Shown one piece after another: positions 51,095 through 58,399 of a DNA stretch of 64,000 nucleotides. The stretch lies in contig NZ_SNVJ01000003.1 in NCBI RefSeq assembly GCF_009829925.1, positions 248,001-312,000 of the forward strand, in the 5' to 3' direction. The stretch's first letter is position 1. Each line of letters starts with the position of its first letter. Below the pieces are notes generated by a model, which saw only the letters and a program-made list of their open reading frames with translations, searched no databases and was not told where the DNA came from. The stretch is from Teichococcus coralli. GTDB taxonomy: Bacteria > Pseudomonadota > Alphaproteobacteria > Acetobacterales > Acetobacteraceae. A program made the translations under genes and the position numbers.

Positions 51095-52232
51095 TCCATT
51101 TGCTATCGCCTTTGTTTTCAGAGACTTGCGATACGCTTTTGTCCCACTCCGGCCCCGCCAGGCTAGAGTGGGACTTTTCGTTAGCGGGCTTCGCCGCAAC
51201 GAGGCGGGAGAAAGCGCTCTCCGCCATCACCTTCTGCGCCGCAGCGCGGGTGTATCGGTCCACCTCCTTCAGGGTGCGATGGCCAGTGACGGCCATGATC
51301 TCATGCGCCGAGCATCCCAGCTCGGCCAAACGCGCCGCCGCGGCCTTGCGCAGGCCATGCGGGGAGCAGAGCGGCAGGCTGGCCGCCCGACACCAGGCGC
51401 GAAATCGATTGCCGAAGGTTTCCGCCGAGTAGGGCGTGCCCTTCCCGCTCACCAGGAAGGCCAGCTCTCCGGTTGGCGTGGCGTCGATGATCCGCTGCAA
51501 CTCCGGGATGATCGGCAGTTGCAGGCGCACCGGGCGCTTGCTCCGGTTCTTGTGCTGCGTGAAGTGGAGCCAGCCATCCCGCACATGCTGGCGGCCAAGC
51601 TGCACCACGTCGCTGCGGCGCTGGCCGGTATAGAGCAGGAGCGCCAGGGCCAGACGGGGCTGCGTACCCACCGGATACTTCGCCTCGAACTGCGCCACCT
51701 CCTCCAGCGTCCAGGCGTGGAAGCCCTCGCTGCTGCCCGGAAGATAGGCGACCTTCAGGGCGGGATTGTCGTCCACCAGCCCGAGTGTCACCCCATACCG
51801 ATAGGCAGCCCGCAGCGCCTTCAGGAGGCTGTTAGCGGCCTCCGGGGTGTCGGCCTTGCTGTCGCGGGTCTGCACCAGGTGGCGGGGCTCCAGGCGGCCC
51901 GCCGGCTTGGTGCCGCGCTCCACCCGGAAGCGGTCGAGGATCTGGCGCCGCACCCGCTGGGAGCGCTCGTCCATGCGGCGGAACTCGGCGGACTTGTAGT
52001 AGGCGACGCAGAGCGCATCCACGCTGCCGGGCAGCACTGCACCCACGAGTGCGGGCTTCGGCTTTGGCTTGGCATCCAGCGCCCGGCGGTACTCGGCATC
52101 GAAGGCATCGCTGCCGGGTTCCTCATACAGGCGCACCTTCGGCTTTCCCGGCTGGCGCAGGTAAACCCGCACATTGCCGTGGCGATCCGTGTCCCGAATG
52201 ACGAAGCGATAGCGCCGCGCGACCTTGATCAT
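51030..52232 (-). CDS. int: tyrosine recombinase (integrase)
   Basis: Site-specific recombinase for integration at the adjacent tRNA. 400 residues with catalytic Arg205 in TGQRRSDVV, His292 and Arg295 in PHGLRKAAAARL, His318 in TGHRTLKEV and Tyr327. An N-terminal Arm-type region and a SAM-like core-binding domain (about 70-165) precede the catalytic domain. The last 21 residues (MVPRAGIEPATLRF onward) are encoded by the antisense strand of tRNA-Phe, so integration determines the C-terminus. In the circular form the chain would end ...MVPRAGLKKSR at 390 residues. Its start overlaps alpA (ATGA). Confidence 0.93.
   Translation of the reverse strand: MIKVARRYRFVIRDTDRHGNVRVYLRQPGKPKVRLYEEPGSDAFDAEYRRALDAKPKPKPALVGAVLPGSVDALCVAYYKSAEFRRMDERSQRVRRQILDRFRVERGTKPAGRLEPRHLVQTRDSKADTPEAANSLLKALRAAYRYGVTLGLVDDNPALKVAYLPGSSEGFHAWTLEEVAQFEAKYPVGTQPRLALALLLYTGQRRSDVVQLGRQHVRDGWLHFTQHKNRSKRPVRLQLPIIPELQRIIDATPTGELAFLVSGKGTPYSAETFGNRFRAWCRAASLPLCSPHGLRKAAAARLAELGCSAHEIMAVTGHRTLKEVDRYTRAAAQKVMAESAFSRLVAAKPANEKSHSSLAGPEWDKSVSQVSENKGDSKWMVPRAGIEPATLRFSVACSTN
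51079..51095. repeat. attL core (17 bp)
   Basis: CCGGCTCTGGGCACCAT, identical to 63361-63377. It covers the last T-arm/acceptor bases and the CCA of tRNA-Phe plus one T. The flanking bases differ on both sides of the two copies, so the exact identity is 17 bp. Confidence 0.92.
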
Positions 52233-52462
52233 GGTTCGTCCCAGGGGTTCGCATCACCGTCACCGGGAAGCGCTGAGAAAGCCACTTCCAGCGCCCGGCG
52301 GTCCCACACCTTCCGCGAGCCGATCCGCTTCGGGCCAGGCATCCGCCCATCCTGCACCATCTGGTCAAAGGTCGTGGTGCTGATGCCCAGGAATGCCGAC
52401 GCTGCCGCCCGGCACAGGCCGAGCGGCTGGAGCGTCGGAGGAAGGGCGTCGTGGCGAGGCAA
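52229..52462 (-). CDS. alpA: AlpA-like helix-turn-helix protein
   Basis: 77-residue DNA-binding protein of the AlpA/MerR-like excisionase group. The core is LCRAAASAFLGISTTTFDQM then VQDGRMPGPKRIGSRKVWD, a winged-helix reading. Such proteins act as excisionase or activator of integrase in satellites (family knowledge). The stop overlaps the integrase start. Confidence 0.78.
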   Translation of the reverse strand: MPRHDALPPTLQPLGLCRAAASAFLGISTTTFDQMVQDGRMPGPKRIGSRKVWDRRALEVAFSALPGDGDANPWDEP

Positions 52463-52474
52463 GGCGAGCCGCTG

Positions 52475-52801
52475 TCAGAAGCTGCCGTTGAGCCGCACGG
52501 CCGCCGTGGCATCTGCGCTGGCGGCGGTCTCCACGGCCACGCCGATCCGGGTGTTCCCCGTGGCGGTCTTGGTAACAACCTTCGCCGTGTTGTCCCAGAA
52601 CAGCGCGTCACCCACGGAGAGGGCGCCGGTCGCCTTGGGCAGGGTGAAGACGCCAAAGGTGGCGATGTCCACCGTGGCGCCGCTGGCGGCATCCTCGGCG
52701 GCCACTCCGAAGATGGCGCCCAGCAGGACGCCAGCTCCGGAGGTCACGGCGTAGGGGGCGGCCACCGTCAGGTTCTCGCCGCGCTGAACGTAGTTGTGCA
52801 T
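52475..52801 (-). CDS. DUF2190-type capsid decoration protein
   Basis: 108 residues, start ATG 52801 after AAGGAC. The pattern NYVQRGENLTVAAPYAVTSG then AGVLLGAIFGVAAEDAASG, and SVGDALFWDNTAKVVTKTA, is typical of DUF2190 proteins that decorate phage capsids. It belongs to the head gene cluster. Confidence 0.75.
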   Translation of the reverse strand: MHNYVQRGENLTVAAPYAVTSGAGVLLGAIFGVAAEDAASGATVDIATFGVFTLPKATGALSVGDALFWDNTAKVVTKTATGNTRIGVAVETAASADATAAVRLNGSF

Positions 52802-52802
52802 T

Positions 52803-53024
52803 TCACAGTCCTTTCGAGGTACGGAAGAGGATGGTCTGGGGAGGCGTGACGCCCTCCGCCGTGGCAATCAGCTCATTCACGGCATAGAGGGCGCGGGCCA
52901 GTTCAAGGTCGCTGCGGTACTCCACACGCCGGCCATCCGACGTTTCCACCGCACGAACCCCGGAGAGCCGGGAGCGCATCAGCGCGTCCCGCTCCTCCTT
53001 CAGCCTTGCAAGGCTGTCACTCAT
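52803..53024 (-). CDS. gpW-like head-tail joining protein
   Basis: 73 residues: LARLKEERDALMRSRLSGVR and RRVEYRSDLELARALYAVNE are the two-helix pattern of small head-completion proteins (gpW family). The ATG at 53024 overlaps the capsid stop. Its position between capsid and decoration genes is as expected. Confidence 0.68.
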   Translation of the reverse strand: MSDSLARLKEERDALMRSRLSGVRAVETSDGRRVEYRSDLELARALYAVNELIATAEGVTPPQTILFRTSKGL

Positions 53025-54799
53025 GCGCCGGCGTTCCGATAAGCGCCACGCCAATCCACGGCGCCGCAGCCGAAGTCGAGGACCACACGGAACTCGCGGG
53101 CCAGCACGTCCCACCCGTCGCGGGTCGCGAGTTGCGGCCCCTGGGCGCTGGAGAGGTAGGCATATTCAAAGACGGTGGAGACCGCCGGGTCCGCGAAGAC
53201 GTACCAGGCGCCGGCCGGGAGCCGGGACTCCACCAAGAGCGTCAGCTTGCCGCTGAACGGGTTCTGGTCCGCCACGGTGCCGGCCGCCAAGTCCGCCAGG
53301 ATCTGCTCGGCCAGGGTCTCCAGGTCGGGCGCTACCAGCAGGAAGCGCGGGGTGACGTTGATGGGGCTGGAGCCGTCGAGACCCTTCTGCGTCCGCATCG
53401 CCAGGCGGGCGGCGCTGAGAGTGGAAACGTTCAGGGTGCCACCCGTGGCGGCGAGGTTGCCGTGGTCGGCGTGGAACAGGCGCTTGCCGTCCCCCATGAC
53501 CGGACCGGCGCCGCTGGACTGGATCAGCAGATTGACGAGCTGGTCCGCCTCGGTGTCCGCCGCCGCGCGCCCCATCATGGTCGCCCACTGGCCGAAGGCG
53601 CCCAGGTCGTCGTTGATGATCGCCTTGCGGGACAGCGCGAACATTCCGCCGAAGGTGTCGAGGGTGTAGCCCTCGGTAGCCTCGCCGGTCGTCAGGGCCT
53701 TGATCTCGCCCATCTCGTTGACCGGCTTCAGCTTGCCGAACTCCCCGATGCGCAGCAGGGAGACGGGGCGGAAGTCGCTGGCGTTGCGCTGGCGCGCGAG
53801 CTGGCGGAGGGGCGTCTGCGCCGCCTGATAGGCCGGCAGGAGCACCCGGTTGCCCACGCCCGTCAGAAGATTGGGAAAGTCGCTGAGGGTGTGCGCCGCC
53901 GCGCGGGTCAGCACCTCCTCCCGGCTCAGGCTGCCGACACGCTCACCACGGGCCGCCAGGAGGGCGCGGGCGCTGTCTGCCATCCCCAGGCCCATGTACG
54001 GGCGGGCCGCATCGCTGGGTGTCTGGCCGGTCAGGTTGGCCGCCAGGGCCTCGGCCATGCGGGTGACGAGCACGGCGGGGTCGTCGTTGGACTGGCCCAC
54101 CTCGATCCGCTGCGTCTGGATGGTGCCGCCGCCGCGGCGCACCAGTTCCTCGAAGGCGGCGCTGCGGGCCTGATCCACGGTCGCGGCCTGATCGATCAGG
54201 GCGTCCGCAAAGGCGGCGTCGAGGCCGGAGACGTTGGCGATGCTGCGGATCTGCTGGTTGATCTCGGCGCGGTTGCCGGTCTCGACCGTCTGCGTTTCGG
54301 TTGCCACAGGGGCACTCCTCACTGAAGCGCCGGGATCAGCCGGCAGGGGAACAAAGGAAATCTCGCGCGGCGTCCAGGAGACGGCGGTGCGGGTGCGGGT
54401 GCCGTTGGCAACCGCGTCCTGCCAGCGGTCCACGCTGTAGCCGACGCTGACGTGCCGGATGACGCCATCGCGCACGTCCTGCACGATGGGCTGCACCTCG
54501 GCGCGGGTGCTGAAGCGGATGGTCGCCCACCCTTCCCCGCTCTCCACGCCCGCCTCCTGCACCACGCCCAGCACGTTCCGAAGATCGCGCTGCTGATGCG
54601 TGTCGAGGACGGACGCGCCGCGCAGATGGTCAAGCCGCACATGATCCGGCGCCAGGCTCAGGACTTCGCTGAACGGGCCCTGCGCATCGCGGCGGTTGAC
54701 GGCGGCTCCGGTGCTCCAGACCACGCGCACCGTGCGCGCAGCCTCGTCGAAGGATTCGGGCTGGATCGCTGCGCTGCGCGTCAGCAGATCAACCGGCAT
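53021..54799 (-). CDS. prohead protease-major capsid fusion protein
   Basis: 592 residues combining two functions. Residues 1-165 form an HK97-type prohead protease with His68 in VLDTHQQRDLRNVLG and Ser118 in IRHVSVGYSV, then WTPREISFVPLPAD. A linker of about 100 residues (ETGNRAEINQQIRSIANVSG on) precedes an HK97-fold capsid (about 290-592, with ALSRKAIINDDLGAFGQWAT). The start at 54799 follows CACAGGAGAGC, so the open frame to 54865 is not needed. Self-cleavage of the protease from the shell protein is expected (inference). Confidence 0.85.
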   Translation of the reverse strand: MPVDLLTRSAAIQPESFDEAARTVRVVWSTGAAVNRRDAQGPFSEVLSLAPDHVRLDHLRGASVLDTHQQRDLRNVLGVVQEAGVESGEGWATIRFSTRAEVQPIVQDVRDGVIRHVSVGYSVDRWQDAVANGTRTRTAVSWTPREISFVPLPADPGASVRSAPVATETQTVETGNRAEINQQIRSIANVSGLDAAFADALIDQAATVDQARSAAFEELVRRGGGTIQTQRIEVGQSNDDPAVLVTRMAEALAANLTGQTPSDAARPYMGLGMADSARALLAARGERVGSLSREEVLTRAAAHTLSDFPNLLTGVGNRVLLPAYQAAQTPLRQLARQRNASDFRPVSLLRIGEFGKLKPVNEMGEIKALTTGEATEGYTLDTFGGMFALSRKAIINDDLGAFGQWATMMGRAAADTEADQLVNLLIQSSGAGPVMGDGKRLFHADHGNLAATGGTLNVSTLSAARLAMRTQKGLDGSSPINVTPRFLLVAPDLETLAEQILADLAAGTVADQNPFSGKLTLLVESRLPAGAWYVFADPAVSTVFEYAYLSSAQGPQLATRDGWDVLAREFRVVLDFGCGAVDWRGAYRNAGA

Positions 54800-56180
54800 T
54801 CTGCTCTCCTGTGTTGGCGGTGAAGCGCAGACCCAGGCGAGCCTCGCGCTGGCGGTCGGCGGCAATCTCGGCGTCCAGCGCCTCCGCGTCGTAACCCAGC
54901 TCCGCGATGGCCTGCCGGCGGGACTTCAGGCCAGCGGCAATCATGGTCGCGGTGGCTTCGGCATCCTTCGCCGGATCAATCCACGCCATCGGCGGCGGGT
55001 AGAACTCCGCATCGAGCCAGGCTTCCGGGTTCGTCTCGAAATCCGGCGCGGCGATCTGGCCCGAGAGGATCAGCGTGGCGACGAACCGGCGCCACACAGG
55101 GCGCACGAGCTGGTGGACGATGATGCCGTGCTGGATGGGCTCGATGCGCTGGCGGAAAGCGACCATGCCGGCGCGGAGACTGCTGTAATTCGCGTTGCTC
55201 AGGTCGCCGGTCAGCAGGTGCTCGGGGATGCCCAGCCCGGCCGCCACGGCGCGGAGCTGCGAGGCGGCAAAGGCGGCACCCTCGGCCATCTGCGCCGGGT
55301 TGCTGAACTTGATGTCCCACCCGCTCGGCAGATAGCGCAGCGTGCCAGGCTCTAGGCCGGTTTCCATGACGCTACCCGCCTGCGTGCCCTCGAAGGCGGC
55401 TCCCCCGGTGCCGTTCTGGTCCACCAGGAAGCCCGCGTGCATGGCCTGGATCTTCGCGGCCATCAGCGCGGCATCGCTGAATTGGTCATGCTCGTGCAAT
55501 AGCGAGAGGACCGGCGCCAGCCAGGAGATGCCGCGCACCTGCCCCGGTGAAAGCGGGCGGTAGAGATGCACCATGTCGGCGGCGGGGATGCGAACGGTGT
55601 TGGTGCGCGTCTCGAAGGCGGCGGTCGGGTCTGAGGTGAAGACGTGGTAGGCGACGCGCCGGCCGTTGCTGTCGAACTCGATGCCGCCAACCACGCGGGC
55701 GCCGCCGCCCAGCTCGCGCGTGTCGGCCAGGTCAATCATCTCGGCAGGCAGCGCCTGCACTCGCAGGCCGGAGCGCGTCGGGATCAGCCGCGCGAACGCC
55801 TCGCCGCATTCGATCATGGTCTGCGTAAGAAGCGCCTGCTGCCCGTAATGGTCGCTGGCGCCATCAGCGTCCGCTTGAACCGTCCAGCGGTCCCAGGCGG
55901 TTTGCAGCGCGGCGCGCACGGCAGCGTCGGGGTGCTTGGAGGTCGGCTTGATGCCGTAGCCGGTCAGATGACTGACCAGAGCGGAGACGCCCGCGATGGC
56001 GTGGGGATTGTTGCGCGCGAAGTAGAGCGCCCGGCGGCGCACCGGCTCAGCGGCGGCGAGAACTTCCGGATTTATCGGTCCGAAGCTCGGGGCCGCGCTC
56101 CACCGCCGGCCGCCACCCGCCGCGTCAAAACGGCGCGTCGAAGGCTGCGGCAGGATGCGGCGGAGGAGATCGCGGAGCAT
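54789..56180 (-). CDS. phage portal protein (lambda family)
   Basis: 463 residues, forming the DNA entry ring at one capsid vertex. The lambda-type pattern includes NNPHAIAGVSALVSHLTGYG, RIPAADMVHLYRPLSPGQVR and LLTGDLSNANYSSLRAGMVA. The ATG at 56180 begins MLRDLLRRILPQP. No clear ribosome site is seen, and the gene begins 4 bases after the HTH gene stop, so coupling is likely. Confidence 0.87.
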   Translation of the reverse strand: MLRDLLRRILPQPSTRRFDAAGGGRRWSAAPSFGPINPEVLAAAEPVRRRALYFARNNPHAIAGVSALVSHLTGYGIKPTSKHPDAAVRAALQTAWDRWTVQADADGASDHYGQQALLTQTMIECGEAFARLIPTRSGLRVQALPAEMIDLADTRELGGGARVVGGIEFDSNGRRVAYHVFTSDPTAAFETRTNTVRIPAADMVHLYRPLSPGQVRGISWLAPVLSLLHEHDQFSDAALMAAKIQAMHAGFLVDQNGTGGAAFEGTQAGSVMETGLEPGTLRYLPSGWDIKFSNPAQMAEGAAFAASQLRAVAAGLGIPEHLLTGDLSNANYSSLRAGMVAFRQRIEPIQHGIIVHQLVRPVWRRFVATLILSGQIAAPDFETNPEAWLDAEFYPPPMAWIDPAKDAEATATMIAAGLKSRRQAIAELGYDAEALDAEIAADRQREARLGLRFTANTGEQNAG

Positions 56181-56184
56181 GGGG

Positions 56185-56679
56185 TTAGTCGAGGCCCATC
56201 TCGCGCAGCGTCGTATCAAGGCGGCGGTGCATCTGGCCGATGTCGATCATGACCAGGATGCGGGCGGGCCCCTTCTGGTCGTCTTCTCCCGTGATGAGCA
56301 AGGCGGCCTTGGCGTAGTCAAAGGAGTGGAGCGAGAGAGGGCGATCACTCTCGTCCTCATCAAGCGATCCATCGCCAAAGAGCACGAGCATGTCCGCCCC
56401 AGAGCGGGAGTTAATCCCCCCCGGCCCGAAGTCTCGGCCAATGCGCGCGATCTGTGCGGCCTTGCCGATGCTGAAGCCGCTGCGCTTCGCCTCAGCCATC
56501 ACGCATGCCTCGAAGATGTCGAGCTTGCCGAAGCGCGACCACGTGTTCTGCGCCTCGCGGAAGATGGGATGGAACAGGCCGCGGTTGCGCCACTGGCGGA
56601 AGTTGTCGGGGGTGAGGCGGTAGTCGGTCACCTGAGTGACGATCTCGCAGACTTTTCCGGCGGTGACGTTCAGCGACAT
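56185..56679 (-). CDS. putative HTH regulator (MerR-like)
   Basis: 164 residues. DNFRQWRNRGLFHPIFREAQ then FGKLDIFEACVMAEAKRSGF and SIGKAAQIARIG follow the winged-HTH order of MerR-type proteins. The C-terminal 70 residues (SADMLVLFGDGSLDEDESDR on) are unassigned. It has its own promoter with an inverted repeat and leads the head-gene transcript, suggesting it controls the capsid operon. Not a recognised family beyond the HTH. Confidence 0.6.
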   Translation of the reverse strand: MSLNVTAGKVCEIVTQVTDYRLTPDNFRQWRNRGLFHPIFREAQNTWSRFGKLDIFEACVMAEAKRSGFSIGKAAQIARIGRDFGPGGINSRSGADMLVLFGDGSLDEDESDRPLSLHSFDYAKAALLITGEDDQKGPARILVMIDIGQMHRRLDTTLREMGLD

Positions 56680-56698
56680 GGGTGCCCCCTCTTCAATG

Positions 56699-56753
56699 CG
56701 GATAAGATATTCGCTTCGTCGCGCGAGGCAAGGAAAATCGAATGAGTTATCCG
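56699..56753 (-). promoter_or_regulatory. promoter and inverted repeat upstream of the HTH/head operon
   Basis: On the minus strand, -35 TTGCCT (56726-56731) and -10 TATCTT (56704-56709) are 16 bases apart. CGGATAA (56699-56705) and TTATCCG (56747-56753) form a 7-bp inverted repeat that flanks both boxes, a good candidate operator. Confidence 0.55.
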
Positions 56754-56855
56754 TTTTTTGGTGCGAAGTAGGCGTGCGGATGCTAAAAGGCTCCTGCTGC
56801 CCCGTCCGCCGGACAGCGGGGGCGGCACTCCTGAGATCGACGAACGATGGCGACT

Positions 56856-56883
56856 GGCCCGGCGGGTGACACCCCGCCGGGCC
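56856..56883. terminator. strong hairpin after the small minus-strand genes
   Basis: An 11-bp perfect stem (GGCCCGGCGGG / CCCGCCGGGCC) with a 6-base loop lies 7 bases after the stop of the 54-residue gene. The + side is followed by GCTTTGTTT. Confidence 0.6.
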
Positions 56884-56890
56884 GCTTTGT

Positions 56891-57055
56891 TTACGGGGCG
56901 GAGACTATCCGCACCCCAGCCGGGGCGAGCCGCCGCTTGATGCGGGCAAGGCGCCACTGATTGACGACGATCCGCGCCTGCCAGAACGAGATCAGGGCGC
57001 GGAGGCACAGGTTGATGGCAGCGCGGCGAAGAAGGCCCAAGAGGCTCAGGAACAT
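56891..57055 (-). CDS. small protein (54 residues) of the satellite
   Basis: Short gene starting MFLSLLGLLRRAAINLCLRA and ending LAPAGVRIVSAP. It has an N-terminal hydrophobic helix and a basic C-terminal half. The ATG overlaps the previous stop by 10 bases. Function unknown. A membrane-active role is possible, but nothing identifies it. Confidence 0.5.
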   Translation of the reverse strand: MFLSLLGLLRRAAINLCLRALISFWQARIVVNQWRLARIKRRLAPAGVRIVSAP

Positions 57056-57297
57056 GCCGCGGCTCGGGTCGTGATGCCGCCAGCAGCCACCCAGAGCGGC
57101 CCCATGTGGGCGTCCGCCTCTCTATGCAGTTTGCTCAGGAGGTCCAGGAGAAGGATGAACTGCCCCTCCAGTTCCCGCCCCATCCTGTCCCCGTGCTGCT
57201 CCACGACCAGCTTCAGGAGGTTTAGGGCGGGTTCCATCTCGCAAAGGGGAGAGGATAGGCCGTCGTAGTGCTCGCGGAACTTCTCGCTAATCGCCAT
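57046..57297 (-). CDS. hypothetical protein (83 residues) of the satellite
   Basis: Helical acidic protein: KFREHYDGLSSPLCEMEPAL then NLLKLVVEQHGDRMGRELEG. No recognised domain. It lies in a three-gene minus-strand unit with the 81- and 54-residue genes, ending at the terminator near 56870. Confidence 0.5.
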   Translation of the reverse strand: MAISEKFREHYDGLSSPLCEMEPALNLLKLVVEQHGDRMGRELEGQFILLLDLLSKLHREADAHMGPLWVAAGGITTRAAACS

Positions 57298-57299
57298 CG

Positions 57300-57545
57300 T
57301 CAGAGCACTCCCCCAATGATCACGCCGATGGAGAAGGCGCCCAGCGCGTTGACCAGGGCGAACCCGACCAGCGCGGCGCTGCCGGGCCTCCACGGCTCGG
57401 CGGGCTGCTCCGGCGGCGGAGACCAAGGACGGTCGGGGTTCGGCCAGAGGAAGCCCCGGATTGGCGGCAGCGTGCCGGTGGCGAGATACGCCAAGGCACG
57501 CTGCGCGAAGGTGGGGGCGATTGTGGTATGGATGGCTTCAGCCAT
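57300..57545 (-). CDS. small membrane protein (81 residues) of the satellite
   Basis: The N-terminal part is Pro-rich (RGFLWPNPDRPWSPPPEQPA). One C-terminal membrane helix is formed by LVGFALVNALGAFSIGVIIG. The start ATG 57545 is near AGCAGGCT. It faces the RHH gene across an operator-like repeat. Function unknown. Confidence 0.5.
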   Translation of the reverse strand: MAEAIHTTIAPTFAQRALAYLATGTLPPIRGFLWPNPDRPWSPPPEQPAEPWRPGSAALVGFALVNALGAFSIGVIIGGVL

Positions 57546-57623
57546 AGCCTGCTGACCCTTTTTCAGCGGGTTGTGGTTAGGCCGGGCGAGGAGGTGCGAA
57601 CTTCTTGCCCGGCCGCTCACACT

Positions 57624-57664
57624 CTCTTACAATGTCCACAACGCGGTCAACTGATTTGTAAGAG
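57624..57664. promoter_or_regulatory. divergent operator-like inverted repeat
   Basis: CTCTTACAA (57624-57632) and TTGTAAGAG (57656-57664) form a perfect 9-bp inverted repeat around the divergent start region of the 81-residue gene and the RHH gene. It is likely the binding site of that regulator (inference). Confidence 0.55.
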
Positions 57665-57674
57665 GATGTGAGAG

Positions 57675-57836
57675 ATGGCCAAGGCAGCCGTCCTATCGTT
57701 CCGCATCAACGACGACACAAAAGAAGCAATCACTCGTGCGGCTGCCGCCGAAGATCGCAGTGTGTCCTACTTGGTAGAGCGCATCTTGCGCAGTTGGCTG
57801 GAGGAGCATGGATTCCTCGCCAAGGCCGCTGGATAG
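57675..57836 (+). CDS. small ribbon-helix-helix-type protein (53 residues)
   Basis: Short gene reading VLSFRINDDTKEAITRAAAA then EDRSVSYLVERILRSWLEEH, a beta strand followed by two helices, as in CopG/Arc-type repressors. The ATG at 57675 follows AGAGGATG. Together with the DUF2321 gene it is the only plus-strand unit of the element, so it could regulate that pair. Too short for many gene finders. Confidence 0.65.
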   Translation: MAKAAVLSFRINDDTKEAITRAAAAEDRSVSYLVERILRSWLEEHGFLAKAAG

Positions 57837-57847
57837 GGAACCCGGCA

Positions 57848-58330
57848 ATGCGTGAAGGCTACGACGTCATGCAGGTTTGCGTGAACGGACATCAGATCAA
57901 CAGCTCGGCGCAGTCCATGCCGCAGTTCAATCAACCCTTCTGCGACCAGTGCGGCGCGGAGACTATCACGGCTTGCCCTGAATGCAGGACGCCAATTCCA
58001 GGCTATTACTACGCGTCTGGCGTCCTCTCGGTATCGCGTGTTCCGGTACCCAATAATTGCACGCAGTGCGGCGTGGCTTATCCATGGCGGCAGGCTACAT
58101 TAGCGAGTGCGGTAGAAATATTTGAACTGGAGTTGGACGGCCAAGACGCATCCGACGCGGCTGCACTTCTCCCCTTGATCGCTTCTGATAATCCTCGAAC
58201 CGAGGTTGCAGCTCTGAAGCTGAAGCGCCTGATGTCGAAGATGGCAAAACCTGCGTACGACATCACTATCAAGGTCATCAGCGATTTAGCTTCTGAGACG
58301 GCGAAGAAGACGTTTGGGATGAAGCCTTAG
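57848..58330 (+). CDS. DUF2321 zinc-ribbon protein
   Basis: 160 residues: YDVMQVCVNGHQINSSAQSM then FNQPFCDQCGAETITACPEC and NNCTQCGVAYPWRQA. Three CxxC pairs predict zinc binding. The C-terminal half is helical. The family is uncharacterised. Codon use and base composition are AT-richer than its neighbours, a sign of separate origin. In satellites, accessory genes in this position are often cargo, including anti-phage functions, but there is no direct evidence here. Confidence 0.72.
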   Translation: MREGYDVMQVCVNGHQINSSAQSMPQFNQPFCDQCGAETITACPECRTPIPGYYYASGVLSVSRVPVPNNCTQCGVAYPWRQATLASAVEIFELELDGQDASDAAALLPLIASDNPRTEVAALKLKRLMSKMAKPAYDITIKVISDLASETAKKTFGMKP

Positions 58331-58399
58331 TCCTTCGTTACCTCGCCCGGATGTCAGGGGCGGGAGTTTCCTCTCCCGCCCTTCTCTCCACAGTAGTGA

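Noticed and set aside
56670..57008. 112-codon minus-strand frame between the HTH gene and the small satellite genes
   Set aside because: It would run through the hairpin and the HTH promoter, and its sequence is low-complexity; the 54-residue frame fits better.
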